A DNA stretch of 64,000 bases from NCBI GenBank assembly GCA_010015675.1, contig ML976985.1, positions 186,001 to 250,000 of the forward strand, written 5' to 3'. The notes under the pieces are model-generated. The model saw nothing but the letters and a program-made list of their open reading frames with translations. It was not told the DNA's origin and did no database searches. The position numbers and the translations under genes were made by a program. This DNA is from Byssothecium circinans. Taxonomy: Eukaryota > Ascomycota > Dothideomycetes > Pleosporales > Massarinaceae. This document shows positions 22,276-33,903 of the stretch, in pieces; position 1 is the stretch's first letter, and the number at the start of each line of letters is the position of its first letter.

Positions 22276-24789
22276 TTATCGTTTCGTTGCAACCCCGTCG
22301 AGCGGCGCACCCTCAGGACCTTGTGTCGCTCGCGCGCCAAGATTGACTGTGACTTTGCTCTGCAGCTCATACGATGAAATGTCGAACGGAAGTCTGTTCT
22401 GCTGAAGCGTAGCAGACGCAGGTCCTCCTTCAGCGGCGGGCGCAGGAGTAGCCGGCGAGCTAGAATTACCCGCACCTTCTACCGAGTTTGCGGCGACAGT
22501 GACAGCTGATCCGGCTGCGGAAGTTGTAGATGCGCCGACCAAACCAGCAGGCGTCAGTGAAGCCGAGTCGATAGGGGGGGGAGAAGAGGAGGCGGCAGCA
22601 GCTTGGGGTGCATTGGCAGGTGGTTCTCCACCGGCGACAACGGTAATGGGACCTTGCGAGGCGGAAGCCTGTGTCTGCAGTGTGGAGGGAGAGGGTGCTG
22701 ATTCAGCATTGGCGGGCATGGAGGCAAGTTGGAAGGGCTGAGCTTGCGGAACAGCCATAGGGAACGATCCAGCTGGACACATACACGCACAGGTACATGC
22801 TCCTCCTTCAGCTGCTTGGGCGGCTGCGGTACCGTTCGATCCCTTTCCACTTCCACTTCCATCTCCTGCAATCACAGTCGCGGTAGCCCCGGCATTTTGC
22901 GTGGTAGTGGCTCCAACGAGGCCGTCCGGAGTGAGAGTCGCAGAGTTGACGGCAGCGCCGTTGGAAGATGAACTCGTCGATTGTGCCGCAGCGCCAACTC
23001 CTGTCCCATTGTTGGCGACGACAGTCACTGCAGCGGCAGCCCCGCCCCCTTGCGCGATGGTCTGATTGCCTGCTGATCCTGTGCCGGCGAGCACGATGAC
23101 ACCACTTGCGGCTTTGCTAGTCGTGCTGGCGGCAATGAGAGCATCGGGGGTTAGAGTTGCGGAGTTTACAGCGGCGGCATTAGAAGATGTCGTAGTTCCA
23201 TTCGAGGCGGCTTGCGCTGCACCCTCCCCTCCCCCTCCAGCAAGAACTGTGACGGGACCAGAAGCTTTCGCGGCACCCTCTGCTCCTTCAGCGGAGGCAC
23301 CCGACGTCTCCTTAGCAGTCTTATTCCCTGCCACAGCGGCTTCAGTAATTGTTCCGGGAGCAGATGTAGTCTTGTTTGCTTCAGCAGCAGTAGTTGGTTT
23401 TCCCCCTTTAGCGATTTCAGTAATGGTTCCCGGAGCGGAAGGGGTTGCTTTCCCCTCAGCGGCAGCGGTTGAGCCGAGAATCGAAAAGGACTAAAACACG
23501 TTAGCATCATCTCACAAATCTTCTGTCTAGAACGTACTGTAGCGTTCTGGCCTCCAGCAGCCTTGTTCGTCTCACCCGCAACTTTACTCTGACGGATAGT
23601 CTCTTTGATCTCGATAATTTCCACGCCATTGCCCTGGTTATTTCCTTCAGCTTGGCCACGGTTACCGCCTTTCTGGTTTCCATTCAAACTTTGAAGAATC
23701 GAGTCGGCAGAGTTGCTTTTCTCGCCGAGAAGTTGGTTGGCAATGCTTCCTGCGATGTCTCCCGGACTGCCACCCGTGCCAGGAACCTGGTTTTCACCTT
23801 GTCGCTGACCCTGGCTTTTCTGTCCTTGCGCTTGGCTCTGGCCTTGAGCAGAAAGGGAATTGAGAAGGTCGGATGCGTCGAGACCGGCATCGGCCCCATT
23901 TTGTTGCTGTGACTGCCCAGCGAGAAGTGCTCCTAGATCCACAGGTTGGCTCTGAGACTGTGACTGGCCATTCCCTTTCCCTTCACTAGGTGCGGAGACG
24001 GAGCTTGTAAGACTGTTGCCGCCTTTTTGACTTCCTGTCAAGCTGTTGATAAGGGAGTTGGCGTCGGTGCCTTGTGCACCCGCACCTGCTTCGGTTTGTT
24101 GGCCACCCGAAAGTCCATCTGCCCCCTGGGGTCCTTGCTGAGACTGGCTAGTTGCTTGCTCTTGTCCAGTTGCCGAGAGGGAGTTGCCGAGAGGGTTGCC
24201 TTGTTGGCCGTTGCCGATGCCGTTGAGGAGTGCGCTTACGTCGAGAGGCTGTCCCGCCCCTTGTTGTTCACCACCGAGCAATGCCGCTACATCAAGCCCT
24301 GAAGGGCCCTCGCCCTGGCCCTGAGATTGACTGTTCACGGTTCCTGCAGGCTGGCTGCTTGCTTGTCCTTGTCCTTCTCCTGCTCCTTGCCCGTTGAGTA
24401 GAGACGTGACATCAAGAGATGACCCGCCTTGGGCTTGACTTTGGCCTTGACCAACACCATTGAGAAGCGAATCGGTATCCAGGCTTTCGCTCTGGGCGAC
24501 CTTCGTGGATAGACCACCACCAATGTTGCCCAAATCGCCAACAGCCGGGACATCTAGTCCCCCTCTCCTTTCATGCCGTGCCCGAGTAATTTCTTCTGCG
24601 ACTCCGTATTGCAAGTTTTCCACCTTCTTTCCCATTATGTTCGGCCCAATCTTGATGTTGTTGAGGTTAATTCCGGGATCGGCGACGACCTAAGGCGTAT
24701 TAGTATAGAGTGAATTAATTAAGGTGAGGTTCGCGCACAGTTGCGGCCAGCAATAGGGCAAGGCCCAACGACGACCGTATCTTCTTCAT
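22276..24789 (-). CDS. Secreted repeat protein rich in Q, G, S and A
   Basis: Exons are 24739-24789, 23538-24689 and 22276-23490. The introns of 49 and 47 nt carry clear branch sites (TACTAATAC and GCTAACG), giving 805 aa. The first intron splits the signal peptide; after joining it reads MKKIRSSLGLALLLAATVVA with cleavage before DPGINLNN. The N-terminal half carries at least five degenerate repeats of the type LDVxxLLNG separated by Q/G/S-rich spacers. The C-terminal half carries two APGTITE-A/I repeats, then three longer units built around SATLTPDxLVGATTT, and one cysteine cluster CTCACMCP. There is no GPI signal or membrane segment at the end. This layout suits a structural cell-wall or extracellular matrix protein. 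The function is unknown and I recognise no named family. Confidence 0.75.
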
Positions 24790-25773
24790 GTTGTAGGACG
24801 AGACGAGACAAAAATGTATTAGTACGTAAACAGCCCAGCTGGTATCATTTGAAAGAGTTAAATAGTGTCGCTGACATGTAGACTCATTCGGGAACTGCAC
24901 AGCAGACTTCAGAAGAGGAGTGAGAAGAGAAGGAAAGAAGCAGGGGAGGCGACGAAGAAAGCGAGCCGAGAAGCGAAAGGGAACGAGAGAAGCCGAACTG
25001 GAAGCCAAACCATGCAGACGTGTGAGGAGAACTCAGGCACTTAACAGAGTTGTGTGCCGCGACAGACCCTGCTCAATCTGTTTCTCGCCATAATAATAAT
25101 GTGATGGGTCTCAAGGCCTAGCCGCCGGGTATGAGCAGGGCTGACGGCCCATGTTACACGCTTGCAAACGCATTGTCAAGCGTGCGTGGCCGAGCAGTGG
25201 ATTGCGAACGAGACGGCGTGATTCAGAGGCGATAGGCCTGCGGGTGGCGTCTTAGTGGATATTGGGTATCAAAGCAGTCTGGTGAGCCGCTGGGAGGTGA
25301 AGTCTGACACGCGAGATGCAGGAGCAAGAGCTCTTCCACACCGGCTGTGTTTCACGACACCAGACGAGACTCGTGAGCCGCTGGTTGCCCGGGCGTGGCT
25401 CCCTCTTCCTCCGAGGGATGCTGCGGCTGCCGACGACAAATACCGATACCATCTGATGAAATTCGATGTTGATGCGTACGTAGTGGGGGTGAAGGTGAGT
25501 TGGTGGGGTTGAAGCTGGGACGAGATGGCGACGGAGAATGCCATGACTTGGCATCGAACTCTGTGCGTCATCGATCGAGTGTCCTTCAAAGAACGACGCT
25601 TTTGTGCCAAATCTCGTCATCACAGCCAACAAATACAGCCGAATTCAACATTTATGGACGGATGTCGAGGCGCAGTAGCGAATCAATAGTAGCGAATGCG
25701 AACGTAGCGGAAGCACTGTGTATATAATGTGTTGAGGCGCCTTCATCCTCACAGACATCAGATAAACGACACA
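24790..25773. promoter_or_regulatory. Divergent intergenic region
   Basis: 984 nt between the start codons of the secreted repeat protein and the DUF1295 gene. Overlapping open frames on both strands at 25252-25632 have no domains and biased composition, so they are not called. It should contain both promoters. Confidence 0.45.
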
Positions 25774-26880
25774 ATGGCGGCCGTACACGTCCTGGACAAT
25801 TACTACCTCGCGATAACGTTCATCATCACCGTCGCCTACCAGCTCTTCTTTTTTGCCATTGCGTTTTCCTTCAAGTTCGACAAGCTCACGGATTTTGCCG
25901 GCGGTACCAATTTTATCCTGCTTGCTATCCTCACGCTGTCACTCAGCGAAAACAGAGGCGATGCGAGGAACATTGTGGTTTCTGTGTTCATGATGGCGTG
26001 GGCGGCGCGATTGAGCGGGTTCCTGCTGTTCAGAATATTGAAGACCGGGAAAGACGACCGCTTTGATGACAAGCGTGATAAGTTCTGGTCATTCTTGGGT
26101 TTCTGGGTCTTGTAAGTGGTGCATGAAGGACATGGACGTCCAGCGCTGACAGTCTATAGCCAAATGATCTGGGTCTGGACGTGCTCATTGCCCGTCACTC
26201 TTCTCAACTCGCCAAACGTCACGCAATTTAGCCAGCCACGATTTAGCACTGCTTGTGATATTATGGGCATCATAATGTACTTCATCGGCCTGATCATGGA
26301 GAGCGTGTCCGACGTACAGAAATACCGCTTTCGAAGCGCTCACGGTGGGGATGGGGAGGTCTGTGATGTGGGTTTCTTCGCCTGGACGCGCCACCCAAAC
26401 TACTTTGGCGAGATGCTTATCCAGTTTGGTGAGTAACCTCACAGATGTCAGGCATTCTCAATGCTAACATCTGTATCAGGCATCTTCACAATCGCCGTGG
26501 CGCCCGCAGCGAACAACTATGTCTCCGGTGGAGCCTACTCGGCCCTCTACGCTTCGATTCTAGGCTCGTTTCTGCTAACAACTCTACTCATGTTTGTGTC
26601 TGGTTTGACGTTGCAAGAGCGTCCAGGGGCCAAAAAACGGTACGAGAAGGGCATCAAGTGGCCCGAATATGAGCGGTATCTGCAACGGACAAGCATCCTC
26701 ATTCCGTTTCCCCCGCAAGTATATGAGAAGATGCCCGTCATTCTGAAGAGGACCATCTTTTTGGAGTTTCCCATGTATGTGTTTGACCCGGCAAAGCATG
26801 CAGACGGCAGTAAGACTCAAGACACAACGGCCGAGGAGGGGAGGGTGAGGCCTAGTGACGAGCAGGGGCTGCGTCCATGA
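25774..26880 (+). CDS. DUF1295 / steroid 5-alpha-reductase-like membrane protein
   Basis: Exons are 25774-26111, 26160-26428 and 26480-26880, with introns of 48 and 51 nt, giving 335 aa. The start MAAVHVLDNYYLAI is the first ATG of the frame after the upstream noncoding region. At least five hydrophobic segments are seen, for example ITFIITVAYQLFFFAIAF near residue 15 and ALYASILGSFLLTTLLMF near 225. The signature GFFAWTRHPNYFGEM followed by a second helix and RxGxKxRYxxY-like sequence (KKRYEKGIKWPEYERY) marks the DUF1295 family, which shares the fold of 5-alpha-steroid reductases and isoprenylcysteine methyltransferases and binds NADPH or SAM at that site. It probably sits in the endoplasmic reticulum membrane. 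The substrate is unknown. Confidence 0.88.
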
Positions 26881-27274
26881 GAGAACTGTTGTTTGATATC
26901 CTAGGCTTCAATTCAATCCTTTTTTTACATTTTCAAGTGGTCCGACCATCTCAAACATCACGCACGGCTTGCCTTGGCACGAGCCGGTTCGAGCTGCTCA
27001 TCGGAGATAGCGGTGTTAAGGCCCCATGACGTCTTAATCTCGCGGCCACGCCTTGTTATCCAGTCTCACACCTCATCCGCATCCTCACCCACCCACCTCC
27101 ATCGCCAGACTTGGCTCAGTTGATCCTGCCGACCTCGCTCGCCTTTGTAGTGACGAGTTGCGTCGGCACACCCCTTTCTTAGTTTTAGAAGTATGTTTTC
27201 AAACAATGGAGCCAAGTCGAGACACACATTGACAGATAAGAGTTGCAGCCCCCTTGCGATTGCAATCCACCACC
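26881..27274. other. Intergenic region upstream of the phosphate carrier
   Basis: 394 nt with C-rich tracts close to the carrier start. The open frame at 27193 overlapping the carrier's first codons is not supported. Confidence 0.4.
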
Positions 27275-28710
27275 ATGTTCCCTACACCCTCAGCCCTAAA
27301 TCAAGCCTTTGCAGGCTGCTCGCCCTTCCCGTCCCGTCGTGCTGCCTCTCCCGAAGTTCCCGCGAAACGCATCTCTAAATGGACCGCCCGGCACGAGCTC
27401 TACCCTGTCTGGAGCGTCGTCGAGGATGCTAAAAACAAAACCACCAAGTTGAGTGATGCTGCTACCGCTGAATTCGAAAAGGTTAGCGGCAAGGCGCAGG
27501 CAAAGGCTGGGCAGATTGAGCTGTACTCGGCCAAATACTATGCCGCGTGCACTGTGGGTGGAATCATGGCCTGTGGATTGACACATACCGCCGTGACGCC
27601 CCTAGATCTTGTAAAGTGCCGACGACAGGTGGACTCGAAGATGTACACCGGCAACTTTCAGGCCTGGGGGAAGATATTCCGCGCTGAAGGCTTCCGAGGA
27701 GTCTTCACAGGCTGGGGTCCCACGTTTTGGGGTTATAGTATCCAGGGTGGGCTAAAGTATGGCGGATACGAGTTCTTCAAGAAGTTCTACGGAGATCTCG
27801 TTGGCGAAGAGAACTTCCACAAGTACAAGACGGCCATTTACCTTGCAGGAAGTGCCTCCGCAGAGTTCATTGCTGATGTCGGTCTCTGCCCGTTCGAAGC
27901 AGTGAAAGTGAGAATGCAGACGACAAGCAAGTACCCAATTGTAAAGCGACAGATTTGGTTCTGCTAACCGTTCGGCTACAGTCCCTCCGTTCGCCAAAAC
28001 AACACTCGGTGGTATTTCAACTGTCACCGGCAAGGAAGGGTTTGGCGGGTAAGCTATAGCCACAACAGCTCAGTTTCAACAGTGCAGCGTGCTGACAGAT
28101 CAGTCTGTACAAGGGTCTCTATCCGCTTTGGGGACGACAGATTCCTTATACCATGATGAAGGTGAGTTACATCGCTTGTGCAAAGTGTTACAGCGATTTC
28201 TTAGACCACACTGTGAACAGCGTTGCGGCACTTTTGACGCTTGACTGTGCATTTCTTGAAGGACACCGTTAACATCCCGTAGTTTGCATCCTTTGAGACC
28301 ATCGTGGAGGCCATCTACAACTATCTTCCAGGCACCAAGAGCGACTATGGCAAGGGTGCTCAAACCGCTGTTTCCTTCACGGGTGGCTACATGGCCGGTA
28401 TCCTCTGTGCTATTGTTAGCCATCCTGCCGACGTTATGGTTTCGAAGTTGAACGCCAATCGCCAGCCTGGTGAGGCTTTCGGAGCCGCGACAGGCCGTAT
28501 TTACAAGGAAATTGGATTCCGTGGCCTCTGGAACGGCTTGCCCGTTCGTATCGTGATGATCGGTACACTGACAGGTCTTCAGTGGATGATGTACGTTCCC
28601 CTATCAGAGAGACCGATATTTACTAACCACTACGCAGCTACGACTATTTCAAGATCTTCATGGGCCTCCCAACGACTGGTGGCGCCCCTCCGCCACAGGA
28701 TGACAAGTAA
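27275..28710 (+). CDS. MIR1: Mitochondrial phosphate carrier
   Basis: Imports phosphate with a proton across the inner mitochondrial membrane for ATP synthesis. Five exons: 27275-27926, 27982-28048, 28104-28161, 28283-28590 and 28638-28710, giving 385 aa. The first intron has a GC donor (A|GCAAGT) and a normal CTACAG acceptor; joined it reads MQTTIPPFAKTT, which fits the family, and no GT donor nearby keeps the frame. Introns 2-4 are GT-AG (55, 121 and 47 nt). Three carrier repeats show P-x-[DE] signatures: [21 protein letters not shown] and [11 protein letters not shown]. An N-terminal extension ([15 protein letters not shown]) looks like a mitochondrial presequence. The symbol follows yeast. 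The third intron (28162-28282) is long for this window. Confidence 0.95.
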
Positions 28711-29661
28711 AGTACAGGGCACTGTGGAGGATGGTCAGGAACAGCTATTCGTCAAGTCTGGATACGCTTCCCACAGTTTCCAGAACTACAAGCGTCCTCA
28801 AACTTCTCTTGTACTGCACGGCCGACATGAAGATTGGGAATGCTTTGGAAATTATCTGTATCAATGGTTGGATACATGATGACTCTGGATATATTTCTTT
28901 CCTTCTTACTGCTAACAAACAATGTAGTCTATGGCCCTAGAGTTACTTTAAGTACCACTGATGCCTGGTGTTCTCCAAACATTGAACAGAATTTGAAATC
29001 ATGATCTACTGCTCTCAAAGAACAATACCTGAACAGCGTTCCAAAATATCCACACTTCTCGTCTAAGCCTGTCATGAGAAACGCCTTCGTGACAGACCTC
29101 ACAAATTCTCATCGCGTACTGGCAATCAGTCTCTCGCGGTCGCCCAGCTTCGCCTAGCGCAGACGCCACACAAGTGCCATACACTAACGAATCACAATCC
29201 CGTCTCTTATCAGGTCTCAACTTCTCATAACTTGTACATTTTACGCAACTATCCCACGCCTACAACGAAGCGCCATAGTTTCCAAGTTTCACCCATGATG
29301 TAACAACGAAAACCCTTGGTCAAGCCGCCCATCAGTCGCCGAACCTCGGAAACACGGCCAGGAGTTCGGTCGGCTATCAGATGATTGAGTTGATTGAGTG
29401 GGTGGGGTGGTCGTTCCGGTGCTCTTCCGATGTCAGGCAGAGGCACCCTCATCCCGCGCCAATCGCTGTTATAGACATTGCGTCATATGGTGGCTTGCTG
29501 CCATGGCAATGAAGGAGTAAATATAATACGGTCTCTGGCTCTGCGGTCACCCTCCACCCTTTTTTCGTACTTCGACTGCGCATCTCCATCCTTGATCCTG
29601 AACACATAGCGACATTACTTTTTCTGAAAGAGTTGCGGCGATAACAAAGTGACAAGATAGA
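28711..29661. other. Intergenic region
   Basis: 951 nt. Minus-strand open frames at 28999-29220 and 29249-29452 have no recognisable content. Nothing else is supported. Confidence 0.45.
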
Positions 29662-30324
29662 ATGTCCAACGCACCAATCCACTCGACCGGTAGAGGAGGT
29701 CAGTAGCCTGGAAGAAATGCAACGAATACACCCGCTTACTGATGATGGCGCAGGCGCGGGTAATATTGGCCCTGACTCCACGGTGTAAATACCTCCTCAG
29801 AATTCCCCCGCAATAGATAGTTCTTTTTATCGAACTTCAACGTACGTGGTAGCAGCGACTGACTGTCCGACAGTTATAGCGATGGCTCCATCGTCCGCGA
29901 GGGCATCCAAGGCGAAAGCGAGGGCGATTACTCGACCGGCGTATGCAGCCCTCACCTTCAACGATGCCTCACTTCTAACTCTCTCCACAGCGCGGCGGCG
30001 CAGGCAACATAGCCAAATCACCCCAGGTCCGGCCTTCAGACCACAACCCCCGTCATTCGCAAGACTATATCCCCGAGCAGAATCTACGCCAGGGACAGGA
30101 AAACTTCCACACTGGTGTACGTCATGTCACTTCGTATGCGAAAGGAGAAGAAGCTGATCCGAACGTAGCGCGGTGGAGAAGGAAACGTTCACAAAGAAAA
30201 GTATGGAGGACATAGTCATTCATCTGAGAGGAAAGGGCTCGGCGAAAAGGTGAAACATGCACTTCACTTGGACAAGGATAAGAAGCATGAACCTTCTCCT
30301 CTTGCGCAGGAGCGTAAGGAGTAA
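29662..30324 (+). CDS. DUF3602 (PAR32-like) protein, five short exons
   Basis: Exons are 29662-29698, 29754-29784, 29874-29940, 29991-30116 and 30169-30324, with introns of 55, 89, 50 and 52 nt, giving 138 aa. All junctions are GT-AG and keep frame. The protein starts MSNAPIHSTGRGGAGNIG and carries three copies of the family signature: TGRGGAGN twice and TGRGGEGN once. A lysine/histidine-rich tail follows (KVKHALHLDKDKKH). DUF3602 includes yeast Par32, which is phosphorylated after TORC1 inhibition and restrains ammonium permeases at the membrane, so a role in nutrient signalling is a family-based inference. Introns 3 and 4 sit at the identical place inside two copies of the repeat, between TG and RGG in phase 0. 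The gene has no exon over 160 nt and would be missed by open-frame scanning. Confidence in the family is high. Confidence 0.9.
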
Positions 30325-30891
30325 GGTAAGCTTTTGGTTTGAACATTTCAGATAGATACCCTGGTAGAGAGTGGTAATGATGGGAGGGTTTCGCATGGTC
30401 GTAATAGTGATACTTTTGAGTCCGATAATTCGGACATGAACTTTACTTTCCCCATAAACCATCTAGGCTTGACTTGGAGGCCTCCGTCGTAGCTCTTATG
30501 ATGTTTTTCTTTGGAACGAACATCAAAACGAGGAATGCAAGCAATTCGTTCTAACGCAAACTCCTCAAGAAGACTTGAGTGATAAGAGCATGCTAGCCTG
30601 CGTCTTTTAAAGGTAGTTTTCAAAGTAAATTGCTGGGCTTCTTTAGTACGGCAAGGTAATTTACACATACAGTTTATAGTATTGCGTAGAAAATGCAGTC
30701 GTCATCAAGGACAAAGTAGAGATCGACGGGAACCAACCACCGGAAGTCAATATGGATATATAAATAAGCAATCAACTATCTACAAGCCAGAACTACATAC
30801 ATAAGTATAAGCATCACAACTTCGCCGCCTCCATTCTCCATATCACAGCTCCTTACCCTCAATTACACATCTAAGTCGTCTTCTTTCCTGA
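30325..30891. other. Convergent spacer
   Basis: 567 nt between the DUF3602 gene and the Ser/Thr-rich secreted protein gene. The minus-strand open frame at 30348-30668 shows no features. Confidence 0.45.
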
Positions 30892-31981
30892 TTATGGCTT
30901 GGAAGTTGCCCTTGGTTTCTTGGACTTGGATTTATTTGCCTTGGAAGTCGTAGCAGCCTTGGAAGTCGTAGCAGCCTTGGAAGTCGTAGCAGCCTTGGAA
31001 GTCGTAGCAGCCTTGGAAGTTGCAGTAGCCGATGGGTTCGATGTTGTCGCTGGCTTAGAGCTTGTCGCAGATCCCGATGCACTTGGAGACGTCGAGCTTG
31101 TCGTAGACCTTGACGGACTTGGGGACGCCTTGACAGGACAAGAAGCGGCAGTGCCCCTCGCATCAAGTTCATCGCGCTTCTGCTTGGTGTTCGATCCCGC
31201 GTACGCACCTGTCTTCCAATTCACCCGCGGATATTTGGCGGTCATTGTCTCTGCATCGGCTTTGGGGAAGCACTTTCCGCAGACTTTCATCTTGTCGAGC
31301 ATGGAAAATGGCACAGCCATCTGAAGGTACGAGTCCAGAGAGGAGAATCGTAGTGTGGATGCCGGAGTAAACTTTTCGCCCGAGATAAAGAGGATGTAGG
31401 CGTCGACATTGTTATCGGTGAAGCGAGTGCACTGCTTCAACTTTTCATTCTCGGGGAACCAGACTTTGTTGGCGGCTTTGAGTTGAGTGGTATCCGCGTA
31501 GGCGACACACCAGCTGGGTAAAGTTAGTTTGTTCGAAAAGATATTCTTGTTTGCTGGAAAGGAGGCGTAAGGTAACGTACTGAACTCCTGTACCACCACC
31601 AGGGTAGTCGCCGAAGCCATCGCTGAAGTAAACAGAGTTTCCGCCAAGATCGATGCCGTTAGGTGGATCCTTGGGGAACGCCTTCTTTCCATTAACCTTG
31701 TCGGCTAGGGCCTAGAAGACCATATTAGTCAACAATTTCCTACAAGTCACGCTCGGGTTGATCCTGAAGAAAGCGAAGTTGTGACAACATGGTTGTGGAT
31801 CATCCTTCAGGTAGTGTCTTACCTTCGTTGAAACGGTGCGGTATCCAATGACTTCTCCGGGGCATTCATAGTCTACAGCGCTAGACTGGGTATTCCCACG
31901 TGCTTGAAGACTGTAGTCAACAGGAGTGGCCGCTACAAGGCTCAGTGCGGCAAGAGCAGCAAATATCGAGCTCGAATACAT
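30892..31981 (-). CDS. Secreted protein with Ser/Thr-rich C-terminal repeats
   Basis: Exons are 31823-31981, 31581-31711 and 30892-31513, with introns of 111 and 67 nt, giving 303 aa. A signal peptide MYSSSIFAALAALSLVAA is followed by the motif TPVDYSLQARG. The globular part (about residues 30-210) contains cysteines in YECPG, HWCVAYAD, KQCTRF, VCGKCFP and AASCP, suggesting disulfide bonds. After the KQKRDELDARG segment, which offers a possible KR processing site, the last ~85 residues are S/T/A-rich and end in tandem TTSKAA units and a lysine-rich tail (NKSKSKKPRATSKP). No GPI signal is seen. The serine/threonine region is likely O-glycosylated. I do not recognise the globular domain. It could be a wall-associated protein. 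Confidence 0.75.
30941..31030. repeat. 18-bp tandem repeat, 4 perfect copies plus 1 degenerate
   Basis: The unit TTGGAAGTCGTAGCAGCC repeats at 30941, 30959, 30977 and 30995, followed by a diverged copy at 31013-31030. It is in frame within the minus-strand gene and encodes the 6-residue units of its C-terminal tail. Copy number probably varies between isolates. Confidence 0.95.
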
Positions 31982-32781
31982 CTTGATATCTTTTGGATGA
32001 ACAGCGAAGGTGGAAAAAACAATAATTGAACTTGGAGTTGGAGCAAAACAGACTGGTGTGATGGGGGGAAAAAGAGCGTTGAAGAAGGAGTGGATGCACT
32101 TGGTAAAGACTGCGAAGAAAGAATGAGATAGAAGGAATATATTCTATGGTTATATCTGGTCTATATTTATATGTACATATTTTCATGTGCCTGAAATACC
32201 GTCGGCCTTGCCTCCTTATGTGTAACCCTTACTCAGTTTGTAATTTCTTCCTACCTCATTCATGCTATTTCTGTTCGGACATGTTTCTACGCCTCTTGGG
32301 GCTTGGACCTTTTCTACTCAGCTTTCATTGACCTGGCGGCCTACCTAGGTACTACAGCAAGAATTAACACTGACCACATATGGACCGTTTAACATGATTG
32401 ACTGAAAATATATAGCTTAGGTGCATGTCAGACCAAGGTAGTATGCCGTAACGGATAATACTATGGCGTGTGACTGGAAGTCAGGTAAGACGAGCCGCAG
32501 GGCGGCGCAGGCCCTGCTTACTACCATGGTACCCTAGGTAATGCGGCCCTATGATCAGCACTTAATAAGCCCCCATACAATTCCCGGTACCAGGTATTTC
32601 AAAGCGCAAACCGCCAACTTGCTTACATGTTACACCACGTTGGTTTAAGGTTGAGACCGGCTGTTTGAAAGCGGTGCTTCAGACTAATTTGCAGTCTCCT
32701 TAGAGTATTGTTTTGCGAGGCAATCTTTGCGTAGGCTTGGACCCTTTTGCGCATCAATCTTTGTATCCACTTGCGCATTCT
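31982..32781. promoter_or_regulatory. Divergent intergenic region
   Basis: 800 nt between two divergent genes. AT-rich around 32130-32280. No gene is supported. Confidence 0.45.
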
Positions 32782-33601
32782 ATGCCAGACCCTCAAAGCA
32801 CCTCTCAGCAGCCCGTCATTGAAGCCATGGCTACAAACACAAACGAGGAAGAGCAGGTGCTTACCCTCCTCTGTGGGGACGCAGACCCATGGACCTGGGG
32901 CGATGCCAATCAATGCTCGCTCTCGTTCGAAAGAAACGGCACAGGAGCAGTAGGTCCACCTCCCACAATGTATCAGGACCCAAAACAAAGTTAACGCACC
33001 TCAGATTCTCTGCGGGGAAAATCAACGCGTGTGGATTGCTGTTGAATTCAACTGGTCGTTCAACAATCAAGCAAGGCCAGTCATGGCGAACAGCGACACC
33101 TGGAAATTCACCATCCAGATGACGCTCACCACCCGCCTGAACCCAATCTACCACACCCGAAATCCTTGGCTCACAGGAGAAGCGCTCCAAGACCACCTGC
33201 GGAACCCTCCACCTCCGAGCAAAGCTCCCTTTCCCTGGGCGCCACTGCACAGCGCCGCCTTCCGCCCTAAGCAATACACCCTCATGCTCTCGCGCGGCCG
33301 TTTCATCGAGCCCTTTCACTGCTTTGTCAAGCAGCCCTTCCCCATTTTCCAGCCGTACCGCTATGCGCCCAACCGCTACGCGTGCCGGCTTGCATTTGAT
33401 GACTCGTCGCCGTACCCACCGCGAGAGGAGTGGGTGGAGACGAGTGGTCTGAAGTTAAGCTTGGACTACCATCACTTCTGGGAGAGGAGGGAGTTTGTGC
33501 GGGAGGCAATCGCAAAAAAGGACGAGACGTGGGCGGAGACGCTAGATTTGGGGTGGTGGTTGAGTCCGACCAGTGGAGACGGGCATATTAGGAATAAGTG
33601 A
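32782..33601 (+). CDS. Hypothetical protein, two exons
   Basis: Exons are 32782-32949 and 33005-33601, joined across a 55-nt phase-0 intron (GTAGGT donor, CCTCAG acceptor), giving 254 aa. The second ATG (MATNTNEEE, 32830) is an alternative start. After the join the N-terminal part reads CSLSFERNGTGAILCGENQRVWIAVEFNW, a beta-hairpin-like segment. The remainder has many aromatic residues and prolines (YHTRNPWL, PFPWAPLHSAAF, QPFPIFQPYRYAPNRYACRLAF) and ends DLGWWLSPTSGDGHIRNK. No signal peptide, membrane segment or known motif is seen. I do not recognise the family. It lies about 300 nt upstream of and in line with the methionine salvage gene. Confidence 0.65.
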
Positions 33602-33903
33602 TGGGCGTGATTTGAGGGCAGAGAGGATGTGTCAATGTGACAAGCGAACACAAATTCAGCTCAGAGTGTAGTGGGCTCTTGTAGATGTTGGTCGAATTCC
33701 AGTCTCTTCCTATTGTTTTGGACAGCTTCCAGACTGTCATTTGAAGATGTTGAGTATTGTGATCATTGCCAATTGGGTTTAGTGCGGGGTTGAGGGGTGA
33801 ATGAAGCTGGACGTGGGGCAATCGCGAGGTGCCGCCCATCACGTCATCCCGCTCAGAAAATCTGGAGGTTCGTAAAATCTGAACAACGCCAAAGCCTCTC
33901 AAG
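33602..33903. other. Short tandem intergenic region
   Basis: 302 nt between two plus-strand genes. No feature was recognised apart from the expected terminator and promoter functions. Confidence 0.4.
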
